From: an uncultured Litoreibacter sp.
Lineage (GTDB): Bacteria; Pseudomonadota; Alphaproteobacteria; Rhodobacterales; Rhodobacteraceae
Length of the DNA stretch: 64,000 nucleotides
Reading direction: 5' to 3'
Assembly: GCA_947494435.1 (NCBI GenBank)
Contig: CANLUY010000002.1
Coordinates: forward strand, 248,001-312,000
The translations under genes and the position numbers were made by a program. How positions within the stretch are numbered: the first letter of the stretch is position 1; every line of letters starts with the position of its first letter. Shown in pieces: positions 9,627-18,591 of the stretch. The notes beneath the pieces are model-generated. The model saw only the letters and a list, made by a program, of their open reading frames with translations, was not told the DNA's origin and did no database searches.

Positions 9627-9929
9627 TTAAGATTTGTTGCCGTCTGCGACGCGGTCTTTCATCAGGTGGGACGGACGGAAGGTCAGAACGCGGCGTGGAT
9701 GAATTGGCACTTCCTCACCTGTTTTCGGATTACGGCCAACACGGGCAGATTTTTCACGCACCGAAAATGTTCCGAATGATGAGATTTTGACCTGTTCGCC
9801 ACGGACCAACGCGTCGGACATATGTTGCAGCACACTTTCGACCAAATCAGCGGATTCGTTTCGCGACAACCCAACCTCACGGAATACTGCCTCGCTCAAA
9901 TCCATCCGTGTCAAAGTCTTTGCACTCAT
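9627..9929 (-). CDS. ihfA: integration host factor subunit alpha
   Basis: 100-residue HU/IHF DNA-bending protein. The N-terminal helices [23 protein letters not shown], the [21 protein letters not shown] arm and [11 protein letters not shown] match IHF-alpha; the Pro of the NPKTG arm intercalates in DNA. Gene order fabH-ihfA-merR is conserved in alphaproteobacteria and supports the alpha assignment. A gap of 109 bases separates it from fabH, so it may have its own promoter. Confidence 0.95.
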   Translation of the reverse strand: MSAKTLTRMDLSEAVFREVGLSRNESADLVESVLQHMSDALVRGEQVKISSFGTFSVREKSARVGRNPKTGEEVPIHPRRVLTFRPSHLMKDRVADGNKS

Positions 9930-10038
9930 GTTGTCCCCCGACTGTTAAATACCTATTTTCCCGCCACGATAGGGCGCGCGTAAATTCAGAGTCAATATCA
10001 AGGGCTTGCAACACACCGTTTAAGCATGAAAACGACAC

Positions 10039-10995
10039 TCAGAGGCGCAAAACCACCGCGCCCCAAGCCAAACCGCCGCCAATTGCTTCCATAACGATGA
10101 CTTGGCCGGGTTTGAATTTGCCTTCTGACTTGGCAACAGACAGTGCCAATGGAATCGATGCAGCGGAGGTATTTCCGTGATCTTGAACCGTCATAACGAC
10201 ACGATCCATCGATACGCCCATCTTCTGAGCCGTCCGCGTGATGATCCGTGAGTTCGCTTGATGCGGGACGATCCAGTCCACATCATCTGAACTCAAACCG
10301 GCTTTTTCCAAAGCGGTCTCTGCTGTTTGCGCAAGCTTTTCGACCGCGTGTCGGAACACTTCTTTGCCTTGCATGACCAACACACCGGTTGTCTGGGTGG
10401 AGGACACACCACCGTCGACATACAGAAGGTCGCGATATTGCCCATCAGAATTCAGATCAGTCGACAGGATCCCTGCGTCACCGTCGCCGCCTTCAAGCAC
10501 GACGGCCCCGGCACCATCGCCGAAGAGCACGCAAGTGGTGCGATCTTCCCAATTCATAATGCGGGAGAACGTCTCCGCTCCGATCACCAAGACGCGGTTG
10601 GCTTGACCAGAAGTGATAAAGGCATTCGCCGTTGACATTGCGTATACGAAACCAGCGCATACGGCCTGCACGTCAAAGGCAAAGCCTTGTGTGCCCAATG
10701 CGCCCTGCACGATTGTACCGACGGAGGGGAAGGTTGTATCGGGGGTCGAGGTTGCAACGACGACTGCATCGATTTGATCGGCACTGAAACCGGCATCCTC
10801 TAGGGCGGCATTTGCTGCTTTGATGGCAAGATCGGACGTCAGCTGCCCTTCAGCGGCGAAATGTCTACGTTCAATACCGGAGCGGGACTTAATCCACGCG
10901 TCCGTGGTATCGACCATCGTCTCCATCTCGGCGTTTTCTACAACACGATCGGGCAGGTAGTGGCCGACCCCTCGCAGAATGGCTTTGCGTGTCAT
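10039..10995 (-). CDS. fabH: beta-ketoacyl-ACP synthase III
   Basis: Initiates type II fatty-acid synthesis by condensing acetyl-CoA with malonyl-ACP. 318 residues with the Cys-His-Asn triad: Cys113 in VQAVCAGFVYAM, His in VPHQANSRI and Asn in DHGNTSAAS. The C-terminus IGGGLAWGAVVLRL is typical. Its start overlaps the plsX stop by 4 bases (ATGA type), so the two are coupled, linking phospholipid and fatty-acid initiation. Confidence 0.97.
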   Translation of the reverse strand: MTRKAILRGVGHYLPDRVVENAEMETMVDTTDAWIKSRSGIERRHFAAEGQLTSDLAIKAANAALEDAGFSADQIDAVVVATSTPDTTFPSVGTIVQGALGTQGFAFDVQAVCAGFVYAMSTANAFITSGQANRVLVIGAETFSRIMNWEDRTTCVLFGDGAGAVVLEGGDGDAGILSTDLNSDGQYRDLLYVDGGVSSTQTTGVLVMQGKEVFRHAVEKLAQTAETALEKAGLSSDDVDWIVPHQANSRIITRTAQKMGVSMDRVVMTVQDHGNTSAASIPLALSVAKSEGKFKPGQVIVMEAIGGGLAWGAVVLRL

Positions 10996-12092
10996 TTGCT
11001 ATCCGTGTTGTCGTTGTTGTCCCTGGCCTCTGTGTCATCCTGAGGCTGGTCGTCACCTTGAACCGGGGTTGCAATGGATGCAACCCGAGCGGCAAGTTTC
11101 TCAGCAAATCCGGTTTGAGCGAGCGTGAAGCCAAGTTTGATTGCAGCCGCGACGCCAGTTGCATCGGCGGAGCCGTGCGATTTGACCACGGTCCCATTAA
11201 GTCCAAGGAAAACGCCACCATTGACCTGACGCGGATCGATCCGTTTCGACAGGCGTTTCAATGACGGATAAGCCAAGAGAGACGCAATGCGAGACAGCGG
11301 TGTATATTTGAAAGCCGCTCTCAAGAGTTCCGATATGAGGGATGCTGTTCCCTCGGCCGTTTTGAGGGCAACGTTGCCGGTGAAGCCATCTGTCACGATC
11401 ACGTCAACGCGGTCAGACGGGATGTCACCCCCTTCAACGAAACCGACATATTCGAAATCATTCACATCGGCAGCTTGCGCAATAATGTCATGGGCCACCT
11501 TAAGTTCAGCACGGCCCTTATGCTCTTCTGTTCCAACATTCAAAAGACCTACGCGAGGGCGTTTTAGGTCGAAACCGTTGCGCGCATAGGACATTCCCAT
11601 CAACGCGTATTGTAGCAAGTCATCTTGATCCGCACGGATATCCGCGCCCACATCGAGCATGATGTTGAATCCCGACGGATTACGGGAGGGCCAGAGGCAA
11701 GCAATCGCGGGGCGGTTCACCCCTTCGACCTTGCGCAACCTGATCATGGAGACGGCCATCAAGGCGCCTGTGTTTCCACAGCTGACGCAGACATCAGCGT
11801 CGCCTGAGCGCACACTTTCTATCGCCGACCACATTGACGTCTTTTTGCCGTGCCGCATGACGTGGGAGGGTTTTGCATCCATCGAGACGATTTCGTTTGC
11901 GTCTCTGATTTCGCAAATACGTTCGATCTTGCGTTTGGCGATCAAAGGCGCCAGCTCGGATTGTGGTCCGTGAACGATAAAACGGATGTCAGAATTCTTT
12001 TCCGCAGACTTAGACATACCGGCGACAATTGCCGCCGGTCCGCGATCTCCGCCCATGGCATCGATCGAAATAACTGTCTTGGATGTGCCCAA
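10992..12092 (-). CDS. plsX: phosphate acyltransferase
   Basis: Makes acyl-phosphate from acyl-ACP for the PlsX/PlsY route of lysophosphatidate synthesis; peripheral membrane enzyme of 366 residues. The motifs ISIDAMGGDRGP at the N-terminus, SCGNTGALMAVSM, RPAIACLWPS and GFTGNVALKTAEGTA are all characteristic. Gene order rpmF-plsX-fabH is conserved across proteobacteria. A 55-base gap separates it from rpmF. Confidence 0.97.
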   Translation of the reverse strand: MGTSKTVISIDAMGGDRGPAAIVAGMSKSAEKNSDIRFIVHGPQSELAPLIAKRKIERICEIRDANEIVSMDAKPSHVMRHGKKTSMWSAIESVRSGDADVCVSCGNTGALMAVSMIRLRKVEGVNRPAIACLWPSRNPSGFNIMLDVGADIRADQDDLLQYALMGMSYARNGFDLKRPRVGLLNVGTEEHKGRAELKVAHDIIAQAADVNDFEYVGFVEGGDIPSDRVDVIVTDGFTGNVALKTAEGTASLISELLRAAFKYTPLSRIASLLAYPSLKRLSKRIDPRQVNGGVFLGLNGTVVKSHGSADATGVAAAIKLGFTLAQTGFAEKLAARVASIATPVQGDDQPQDDTEARDNNDNTDSK

Positions 12093-12147
12093 CGGCTGCC
12101 TGCCCGAATTGTCAAACGTCTAGGTGACTGTTGGGCCAGACTATAGC

Positions 12148-12354
12148 TTAAGCCGCGTCGTCGTCCAGATCGACTTCGTCAACCATCGCAACAACTTCTT
12201 TGTCGTCGTAATGGCCGCAAGATGCGCATACGTGATGCGGGCGTTTCAGCTCACCACAGTTAGAACATTCGTTGCGCGAGTCGGCGCTCAGCGCGTCATG
12301 TGCGCGGCGGTTGTTGCGGCGCGACTTGGAAACTTTATTCTGCTGGACAGCCAT
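12148..12354 (-). CDS. rpmF: 50S ribosomal protein L32
   Basis: 68-residue L32 with basic N-terminus [22 protein letters not shown]. The four-cysteine zinc motif [18 protein letters not shown] is intact, so this is the zinc-binding form. An acidic tail ([10 protein letters not shown]) follows. The start at 12354 is preferred over upstream in-frame codons because MAVQQ is the family N-terminus and GAGGACGAG precedes it. It begins the block continuing into plsX and fabH. Confidence 0.96.
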   Translation of the reverse strand: MAVQQNKVSKSRRNNRRAHDALSADSRNECSNCGELKRPHHVCASCGHYDDKEVVAMVDEVDLDDDAA

Positions 12355-12377
12355 CGTACTCGTCCTCGGGTTTGGGG

Positions 12378-12393
12378 GAGGGCCCAAGCCCTC
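12378..12393 (-). promoter_or_regulatory. hairpin in the rpmF leader
   Basis: On the minus strand GAGGGC-TTGG-GCCCTC forms a perfect 6-bp stem with a 4-base loop, ending about 24 bases before the rpmF start codon. There is no T-run after it, so it is not a standard terminator. It may be an mRNA structure affecting translation or stability of the rpmF-plsX-fabH message; this is inference. Confidence 0.4.
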
Positions 12394-12726
12394 GCGTGTC
12401 AAATTCGGGTAGGCTTATGAAGCCTGCTTCGGGCAGCGTCTAACGACTCAAATCGCGAGCGTCCAGCGCGTTTTCCGAAGGAAGCGTGCGATATACGCTG
12501 AATCTGTACTGTTGCAAGAAAAAACGCAGTTTTTTTGACCCGAAAGCTTCGTGGAATTGGGTTTGGCGAAGAAACTACGTCGCTATGTCTCAGAAGGAAG
12601 CGGCGAGCGCTCACCAATTTGCTTGACCTGTGCGCATCTTGGCATTGGTTTTCGAGCGGCTGTCCTTGATGACTTCAGCAGAGTTTTCCATGCGACACAT
12701 GCTGGCAGAATAGATGAACTAGGGAC
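12394..12726. other. intergenic region between yceD and rpmF
   Basis: About 330 bases with no convincing gene. The only ORF of note (12399-12617, minus) has no ribosome site or family-like sequence. The region contains a TTGACA (minus, 12397-12402) with no matching -10, and a near-palindrome AAAAAACGCAGTTTTTT at 12519-12535. The rpmF promoter most probably lies here but cannot be placed. Confidence 0.5.
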
Positions 12727-13269
12727 TTAGCCGTTGCCTTCCATTTTCTTCTTCAGGCTTGCCAAGCTTGCAAAGGGTTTCACCGTTTCTTCATTCAACG
12801 GCTCAATACCGGGTTCGGCGTGAACCATTGCACCCAGTTCCGCATCTTCGGCTCGCGGGTATGCAGGGATCGCGAGCGAGAGCGCTTCGGTAACAATCGC
12901 TAGAGCATCGATTTCAGCGCCAAGAGGTTCAGAGGTATCATCATCCGGCATTTCTGCTTCAACCTCTGCGGGATCTTGCCAGTCAGCAATAAATTGGCGC
13001 AGGACGTCTTCTTCAATGCGTGTTGTCACAGGGTCAAGCGTGACGACACAGGGCTGTATCACTGTTGCGCCCAACTGACCGGACAAAGCCCAATCGGTTT
13101 TGCCTACTGCTTTCAGCTGTCCGGAAAAGGTCAGTTTTTTGACTTGGTCGACGCCAAGCTCTTCGGCGAGCTGTTTGCGCAAGGGAGCATCCGCTTTCAA
13201 CGTGACTTCTGTGGGCCTCTTTTGGGGAAGGTCAGCAACACGAAAGGTCAAGGCTGGTGTTTCTGGCAT
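12727..13269 (-). CDS. yceD: YceD/DUF177 family protein
   Basis: 180 residues. The central part (QPCVVTLDPVTTRIEEDVLRQFIADW) and the acidic C-terminal region ending ASLKKKMEGNG match DUF177, encoded just upstream of rpmF in most proteobacteria and linked to 23S rRNA processing. The family cysteine pair is reduced to one Cys in QPCVVT. ATG at 13269 (MPETP) is preferred over 13287 because GGGAG lies 9 bases upstream. It is divergent from the BamE-like gene at 13359. Confidence 0.86.
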   Translation of the reverse strand: MPETPALTFRVADLPQKRPTEVTLKADAPLRKQLAEELGVDQVKKLTFSGQLKAVGKTDWALSGQLGATVIQPCVVTLDPVTTRIEEDVLRQFIADWQDPAEVEAEMPDDDTSEPLGAEIDALAIVTEALSLAIPAYPRAEDAELGAMVHAEPGIEPLNEETVKPFASLASLKKKMEGNG

Positions 13270-13358
13270 ATCTGATAGCTCCCGCATCTTTCTTGAACAG
13301 GCTGGGTTCCTTCTGTAAGCCTACCTTGAGCAAAAGAGCAAGACATGAGGTCGCAGGC

Positions 13359-13841
13359 ATGGCGGTGCAACAGAAACGGGCAAAGACCCAAGCACGCAAG
13401 ATGATGGTTCCGGCCGTGCTGTGCGCAGCAATGCTTGTGCTAACGGCGTGTGCCACGATTGTTCGTCAACATGGCTACATCCCGCCACAAGAAGACTTGC
13501 AAGCAATTCTTGTGGGTGTCGACACGCGGGACAGTGTTGAAGCGTCAATTGGCAAGCCAACGACGTCCGGTGTGCTCCGTGAGGGAAGTTGGTTCTACAT
13601 TGGATCGAAGGTTCGCCATTTTGGCGCTTTGAAGCCGAAAGAGATTGACCGCCAAGTGCTGGCGATCCGTTTTGATGAAGCGGGCACGGTTCAAAACATT
13701 GAACGCTTCGGTCTTGAGCGGGGGCAGGTTGTTGTTTTGTCGCGGCGCGTCACTGAAACGACAGTGCGCGACGTGACTTTCATTCGTCAGCTCATCCGCA
13801 ATTTCGGTCGGTTAGACGCCGGCGAAGCGTTTGGTGGGTAA
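13359..13841 (+). CDS. bamE: BamE/SmpA/OmlA-type outer-membrane lipoprotein
   Basis: 160 residues. A lipoprotein signal with lipobox LTAC follows a basic N-terminus (KMMVPAVLCAAMLVLTAC). The mature part has the SmpA/OmlA fold signature: VGVDTRDSVEASIGKPTTSGVLREGSWFYI, then LAIRFDEAGTVQNIERFGL. BamE is an accessory subunit of the beta-barrel assembly machine. The alternative start at ATG 13401 would leave a shorter signal peptide. It sits divergent from yceD, a common alphaproteobacterial arrangement. Confidence 0.88.
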   Translation: MAVQQKRAKTQARKMMVPAVLCAAMLVLTACATIVRQHGYIPPQEDLQAILVGVDTRDSVEASIGKPTTSGVLREGSWFYIGSKVRHFGALKPKEIDRQVLAIRFDEAGTVQNIERFGLERGQVVVLSRRVTETTVRDVTFIRQLIRNFGRLDAGEAFGG

Positions 13842-13855
13842 CATCGCGTTGGGCG

Positions 13856-14254
13856 CTAAGCTTCTTCTGCGTCAAACGAAAGTGACGCGCCGTTGATACA
13901 GTAGCGCAGGCCGGTTGGTTGCGGGCCGTCGGGAAAGACGTGACCTAGATGTCCGTCACACGCATTACAATGGACTTCGGTGCGTTTCATGAACCAGCTG
14001 TTATCTTGGCTTTCGCCTACCTGCTCATCCCCGATAGGTGCGTAGAAGCTCGGCCACCCTGTTCCGGAGTCGAATTTGGTTTCCGCGTCAAACAAAGGGG
14101 TGCCACATCCTTTGCAGAAATAGGTGCCGGGACCTTTCGGGAAATTGTCATTGCTGAAAGCACGTTCCGTGCCGTGTTTGCGCAGAATTTTATATTCCAT
14201 ATCGTTCAATTGCGCGCGCCACTCTTCGTCGGATTTGATGACTTTGTTGACCAT
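13856..14254 (-). CDS. msrB: peptide-methionine (R)-S-oxide reductase
   Basis: 132-residue MsrB that reduces methionine-R-sulfoxide in proteins. Zinc ligands are the CxxC pairs Cys47/Cys50 (FCKGCG) and Cys96/Cys99 (CNACDGHLGHVF). The catalytic cysteine is Cys119 in RYCINGASLSF, so it is the thiol rather than selenocysteine form. GTGWPSF is also conserved. It is cytoplasmic (no signal). It converges on the BamE-like gene with a 14-base gap. Confidence 0.96.
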   Translation of the reverse strand: MVNKVIKSDEEWRAQLNDMEYKILRKHGTERAFSNDNFPKGPGTYFCKGCGTPLFDAETKFDSGTGWPSFYAPIGDEQVGESQDNSWFMKRTEVHCNACDGHLGHVFPDGPQPTGLRYCINGASLSFDAEEA

Positions 14255-14397
14255 GGCTCTTCCTTTCCCTCTTTGGCAGTCAGATTGCGCCTCTTGAGGC
14301 TGGGCCTGCCGACTATGTTAGGTCATAGTTAGGCATGTCATCGCGACTGTCCAACAACCCGTCGCGATTGTGTGAACTGAGATCAAGGGTATGTCTA

Positions 14398-15147
14398 ATG
14401 TTACCGTCTCCGATGCGTTTGCAAAAAGGTCGCTATGTTGCGCGCTTTGCGGAGTGTGAGACAGATCTGTCGCAAGCGCTCCGACTACGCGCTGAGTTAT
14501 TTCGTCCTGGGGGGCAGACGAGCGATAGAGATAAGTTTGACGCGCTCAGCGCGCATATGCTGGTCGAGGACAGCGAAACCGGTGCATTGATGTGCTGCTT
14601 TCGGATGATGACTTTTGAGACAGGCAAAGACGCGACAAAAGGGTATTCCGGGCAGTATTATGACCTGACAAAGCTGGCGAACCAACAAGGACCTCTGGTC
14701 GAAATTGGCCGGTTTTGCATTGCGAACGGCGCGAATGATCCAGATCTCTTGCGTGTCGCATGGGGAGGCGTAACGCGCTATGTGGATGCTTTAGGCGTAA
14801 CTCTTTTGTTTGGGTGTTCATCTTTTGCAGAAGCATTGCCTCGTAAGCATCAGGAAACACTTATTTTTCTTAAGGATGAGTGCCTTGCGCCTGTGCATTG
14901 GGCACCCGGTTCGAAAGCTGCTGAAGTTTATCATTTTGCGCACCACCTGGCTGACCAATCTTCAAACAGACGCGCGGCTTTAAAAGGCATGCCAACCTTG
15001 CTACGGACATATCTGGGGATGGGCGGCTGGGTGAGCGACCATGCGGTCATTGATCGGGATCTCAACACACTTCACGTGTTCACAGGTGTGGAAATCGCAT
15101 CAATCCCTGCTGCACGCGCGCGCGCGCTGCGTGCTGTGATAGATTAA
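14398..15147 (+). CDS. OlsB-type acyl-ACP N-acyltransferase (GNAT-like)
   Basis: 249 residues of the ornithine-ACP N-acyltransferase/hemolysin-like family: YVARFAECETDLSQALRLRAELF, then DRDKFDALSAHMLVEDSETGALMCCFR and GPLVEIGRFCIA. OlsB makes lyso-ornithine lipid by attaching a 3-hydroxyacyl chain to ornithine. ATG 14398 is chosen because AAGGG lies about 9 bases before it. No olsA-like O-acyltransferase adjoins it, so whether it makes ornithine lipid is unproven; another amino-acid acceptor is possible. Confidence 0.8.
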   Translation: MLPSPMRLQKGRYVARFAECETDLSQALRLRAELFRPGGQTSDRDKFDALSAHMLVEDSETGALMCCFRMMTFETGKDATKGYSGQYYDLTKLANQQGPLVEIGRFCIANGANDPDLLRVAWGGVTRYVDALGVTLLFGCSSFAEALPRKHQETLIFLKDECLAPVHWAPGSKAAEVYHFAHHLADQSSNRRAALKGMPTLLRTYLGMGGWVSDHAVIDRDLNTLHVFTGVEIASIPAARARALRAVID

Positions 15148-15218
15148 TTTGTTCCTGACTTCGGACTTGAGGGAGGCCTGAAGGTTGCGCCGCGCGACCT
15201 TGCGTTGTAGGCGAGGCC

Positions 15219-17036
15219 ATGGCTAGAGCACCCCTTTTACAACTGACCGACATCTCCCTGACCTTTGGCGGAGACCCCGTATTTTCCGACCTTGGACTTA
15301 TTGTCCAGAAGGGCGACCGCGTGGCGCTTGTTGGGCGAAACGGCTCCGGAAAATCCACGCTCATGAAAGTGATGGGAGCATTAGTTGAACCTGACAGCGG
15401 CGCACGGTTTCTCGCGCCGGGTGTAACGACCGGATACATGCAGCAAGAGCCGGATTTGTCCGGATTTGCCACGCTTGGTGACTTCGCATTGAGCGAGATG
15501 GACCCGTCCGAGGAATACAAATTATTAAGTGCTGCTGAGGGTTTAAAGCTTAACCTTGAAGCTGATGTCGCAGCTGCTTCTGGCGGCGAACGGCGCCGTG
15601 CGGCTTTAGCCAAACTCTTGGCAGAAGCGCCAGAACTTATGCTTCTTGATGAGCCGACAAACCACCTTGATATTGAGGCGATTGCTTGGCTCGAGGATCA
15701 CCTGTCAACGACACGTGCGGCCTATATCCTGATCTCACACGACCGTGCGTTTCTGCGTGCGTTGACCCGCGCGACACTGTGGATTGATCGCGGCCAAGTC
15801 CGTCGCCAAGAGCAGGGATTCGATAAGTTTGAGGAGTGGCGGGACAAGGCGTGGGAAGAAGAGGATCAGCAGCGTCACAAGCTTAATCGCAAGATCAAGG
15901 CAGAGGCACGTTGGGCCGTCGAAGGTATCTCTGCACGCCGTAAACGTAATCAGGGGCGTGTGAGAGCCTTGCAGGACCTCAGGGCTGAAAAAGCAAGTCA
16001 GATCAAACGCCAAGGGTCTGCTGCTATGGCGCTGGAAGCGGGGCCGAAGTCGGGAAAACAGGTTTTTGTCGTCGATGGCGTTTCAAAGGCGTTTGGTGAT
16101 AAAACCATCGTTCAGAACTTCTCTCTGAAGGTGAACCGAGGCGATAGAATTGCACTGGTTGGACCCAATGGTGCGGGCAAAACGACCTTGCTCAAACTCA
16201 TGACAGGTGAGGTGGCACCTGACAGCGGTAGCGTCAAAATTGGAACAAATCTTGAGATGGCGGTATTCGATCAAAATCGTGCGGCCTTAAATCCCGAAGA
16301 TACGCTTTGGGCGGCGTTGACTGAGGACCCGGCCACGCGTGTACGTGGGATGGGGGATCATATCAGCGTGCGCGGCACTCCCAAGCATGTTGTTGGCTAT
16401 CTGAAGGACTTTTTGTTTGACGAGGCTCAGGCGCGTGCACAGATCAAGTCACTGTCGGGTGGAGAGAAGGCACGGTTGCTATTGGCGCGGATAATGGCGC
16501 GGGAAAGCAATTTGCTGATCCTCGACGAGCCAACGAATGATCTTGATATTGAAACGCTGGATTTGTTGCAGGAGTTGATTTCAGATTACGACGGTACTGT
16601 CATTCTCGTCAGTCACGACCGTGACTTCCTTGACCGTGTTGCGTCAACGACTGTCGCTTTGAAGGACGGTAAGGCTACAGTCTATGCCGGTGGTTGGACC
16701 GATTACCAAACTCAGGCGGCACAAGGTGGGACTGCTGCGGTTTTGTCTGAAAAGCCTGTGCAATCGCGCCGTGCCAAGGGCAGGGCGGAGGCAGAGGCGC
16801 AAAAGGCGGAGGGTTTGTCTTTCACTCAAAAGCATCGCCTTGAAGAGCTTCCCGCAGAGATTGAACGTCTAGAGGCAGAGATTGCCAAGCTGACCGAATT
16901 TTTGTCGGACCCCGATCTTTTCACGTCGCAGCGTGCAAAATTTGCGAAAGCCAGTGACGCTTTGGTGGAACGCAATACGGCGCTGCAAGAAGCCGAAGAA
17001 GAATGGTTGATGCTGGAGGAGAAATCCAATGCCTGA
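15219..17036 (+). CDS. ABC-F family ATPase (Uup-like)
   Basis: 605 residues, two ABC cassettes in one chain and no membrane segment. Walker A: GRNGSGKST and GPNGAGKTT. Signatures with Walker B: ASGGERRR...LLDEPTNHLD and LSGGEKARLLLAR...LILDEPTNDLD. A charged linker lies between the cassettes (EEEDQQRHKLNRKIKAEARW). A C-terminal coiled coil (HRLEELPAEIERLEAEIAKL) is typical of Uup. ABC-F proteins act on ribosomes or DNA structures rather than transporting. It overlaps the next gene by 8 bases. Confidence 0.92.
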   Translation: MARAPLLQLTDISLTFGGDPVFSDLGLIVQKGDRVALVGRNGSGKSTLMKVMGALVEPDSGARFLAPGVTTGYMQQEPDLSGFATLGDFALSEMDPSEEYKLLSAAEGLKLNLEADVAAASGGERRRAALAKLLAEAPELMLLDEPTNHLDIEAIAWLEDHLSTTRAAYILISHDRAFLRALTRATLWIDRGQVRRQEQGFDKFEEWRDKAWEEEDQQRHKLNRKIKAEARWAVEGISARRKRNQGRVRALQDLRAEKASQIKRQGSAAMALEAGPKSGKQVFVVDGVSKAFGDKTIVQNFSLKVNRGDRIALVGPNGAGKTTLLKLMTGEVAPDSGSVKIGTNLEMAVFDQNRAALNPEDTLWAALTEDPATRVRGMGDHISVRGTPKHVVGYLKDFLFDEAQARAQIKSLSGGEKARLLLARIMARESNLLILDEPTNDLDIETLDLLQELISDYDGTVILVSHDRDFLDRVASTTVALKDGKATVYAGGWTDYQTQAAQGGTAAVLSEKPVQSRRAKGRAEAEAQKAEGLSFTQKHRLEELPAEIERLEAEIAKLTEFLSDPDLFTSQRAKFAKASDALVERNTALQEAEEEWLMLEEKSNA

Positions 17037-18006
17037 AGTGACACTAGATCAGATCGAGACCGCGTCTTTTGAGGCTTTGGTCAAACACGGCGCGGCTGAG
17101 TGGATCGCGCGCGAAGTTGCTCTGGCTGTCCGTCGGGCCGAGGAAACCGGTAATGTGATCTGCGGGCTCTATTACCTCGAAAGCTATTGCACGCAGCTTG
17201 CAAGTGGGCGGGTTTCGGGAACGGTTGATCCCATTGTGACCCGACCGCGGGCGGGAGCGGTGCTGTCTGATGCAAGGTTCGGTTTTGCCCAACCTGCATT
17301 CTCCCGTGCGTTTGATACAACTTGCGCGGCGGCGAATGAAAACGGAACGGTGTCCCTCGCCGTTGCGCATGCCCATACCTGCACATCCTTAGGGTTTTTC
17401 ACTGAACAATTCGCACGCGAGGGTTTGATCGCAATTGGCATGACAAATGCCTCGCCAGTGGTCGCACCGCCTGGTGGCGATACGAAAACGATCGGAACGA
17501 ACCCGATTGCTATGTCAGTACCTGACAAAAATGGGGGTGTTGGGATGCATTTTGATTTCTCAACTTCGGCTGTTGCCTTGGGCAAGATAACCATGGCGAA
17601 GGCTGCCGGTGAAACCATCCCGCTTGGCTGGGCGGTGGACGCCCAAGGTACGGCTACGACCGATCCGGAGGCCGCACTTGGCGGGGCGCTTGTTTCAGCT
17701 GGTGGCTATAAAGGCTGGGGGTTCGGGTTGATGGTGGAATTGCTTGCAGCCGGTATGACAGGCTCCGTAAATTCGTTGGATGTCGGTGGATTGAAGCTGC
17801 CTGACGGACCACCGCATGGGCTGGGGCAGTTCTACATTGTGATGGACCCGACAACCTATACTGACGCGTTTTATGACAGGTTTGCGCGTGTGGCTGAGGC
17901 CGTCGGACCGCAGGAAGGCGCGCGCATTCCCGGAGCGGCTCGTGCTTTGATAGATCGGGTCAACGTACCGGATGCGCTTTGGGATAGTGTCGTCGCTTTG
18001 GCCTAG
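17029..18006 (+). CDS. malate/L-lactate dehydrogenase-family oxidoreductase
   Basis: 325 residues of the Ldh2/AllD/DpkA superfamily (NAD(P)H-dependent, fold unrelated to classical LDH). Recognised segments: IAIGMTNASPVVAPPGG with KTIGTNPIAMSVP (cofactor binding), FDFSTSAVALGKI, and GWAVDAQGTATTDPEAAL near the C-terminus. Members reduce 2-keto acids or cyclic imines such as delta1-piperideine-2-carboxylate; which one applies here cannot be read. The start overlaps the ABC-F gene. The stop shares CTAG with the convergent gene. Confidence 0.85.
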   Translation: MPEVTLDQIETASFEALVKHGAAEWIAREVALAVRRAEETGNVICGLYYLESYCTQLASGRVSGTVDPIVTRPRAGAVLSDARFGFAQPAFSRAFDTTCAAANENGTVSLAVAHAHTCTSLGFFTEQFAREGLIAIGMTNASPVVAPPGGDTKTIGTNPIAMSVPDKNGGVGMHFDFSTSAVALGKITMAKAAGETIPLGWAVDAQGTATTDPEAALGGALVSAGGYKGWGFGLMVELLAAGMTGSVNSLDVGGLKLPDGPPHGLGQFYIVMDPTTYTDAFYDRFARVAEAVGPQEGARIPGAARALIDRVNVPDALWDSVVALA

Positions 18007-18449
18007 TGACCTGCGATCTGGGTCAGGAACACACCGAACGCCATCACCGCAATACCAGCTGCGCGCGTCAACGTTATGGGCGTCTGATTTGCGCCAAACA
18101 GCCCAAAGTGATCAATTGCGGCAGCCGAGATGAGCTGTCCAAGCAAAACAAAGAAAACTGCGTTACCAATGCCGAAATGCGGGGCGATGTACGTGATCGA
18201 TAACACGTAAAACGCGATCAGGCACCCTGCGAGCAAAAGGTGCTTCGGGGCACCTGCCACTTTTGCAATCGCTTGCGGGCCTGTGACCAAGACGACGGCG
18301 AGTGATGTCAGAAATGCCACAACAAACAACACAACCGAGGCCGCTGCTGGCGCCGATATCGTTTTGCCCAAAGACGCATTGAGCGCTGCAAGAATAGGAA
18401 TTCCAATCCCAGCGGCCAGCATGATCAGGGCGTAGCTTGGTGTAGACAT
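18003..18449 (-). CDS. DMT-family transporter, DUF606/YdcZ type
   Basis: 148 residues with about five hydrophobic segments (YALIMLAAGIGIPILAALNASLG, then AASVVLFVVAFLTSLAVVLV and GNAVFFVLLGQLISAAAIDHFGLFG). GQLISAAAIDHFGLFG is the hallmark of the half-size DUF606 drug/metabolite family, which probably works as a dimer. The substrate is unknown. Confidence 0.84.
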   Translation of the reverse strand: MSTPSYALIMLAAGIGIPILAALNASLGKTISAPAAASVVLFVVAFLTSLAVVLVTGPQAIAKVAGAPKHLLLAGCLIAFYVLSITYIAPHFGIGNAVFFVLLGQLISAAAIDHFGLFGANQTPITLTRAAGIAVMAFGVFLTQIAGH

Positions 18450-18591
18450 CAGTTACAGGTCCTTTGGTTGCTTCCCTGTCAAACAGTGGCTCAAGCATCC
18501 GAAGAAAGAAAGTGCAGAGCGGCTGTGTGTTCATGCGAATAGCCTTTGTATCTGGTCGCGGTAGGATAGCCGTAATCCAAGGAGCAACCTC

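Noticed and set aside
12397-12402. TTGACA as -35 of an rpmF promoter
   Set aside because: The expected -10 position falls in a C-rich stretch with no TATAAT-like sequence.
12399-12617. 72-residue minus-strand ORF in the yceD-rpmF gap
   Set aside because: No Shine-Dalgarno sequence, basic low-information translation, and it overlaps the probable rpmF promoter region.
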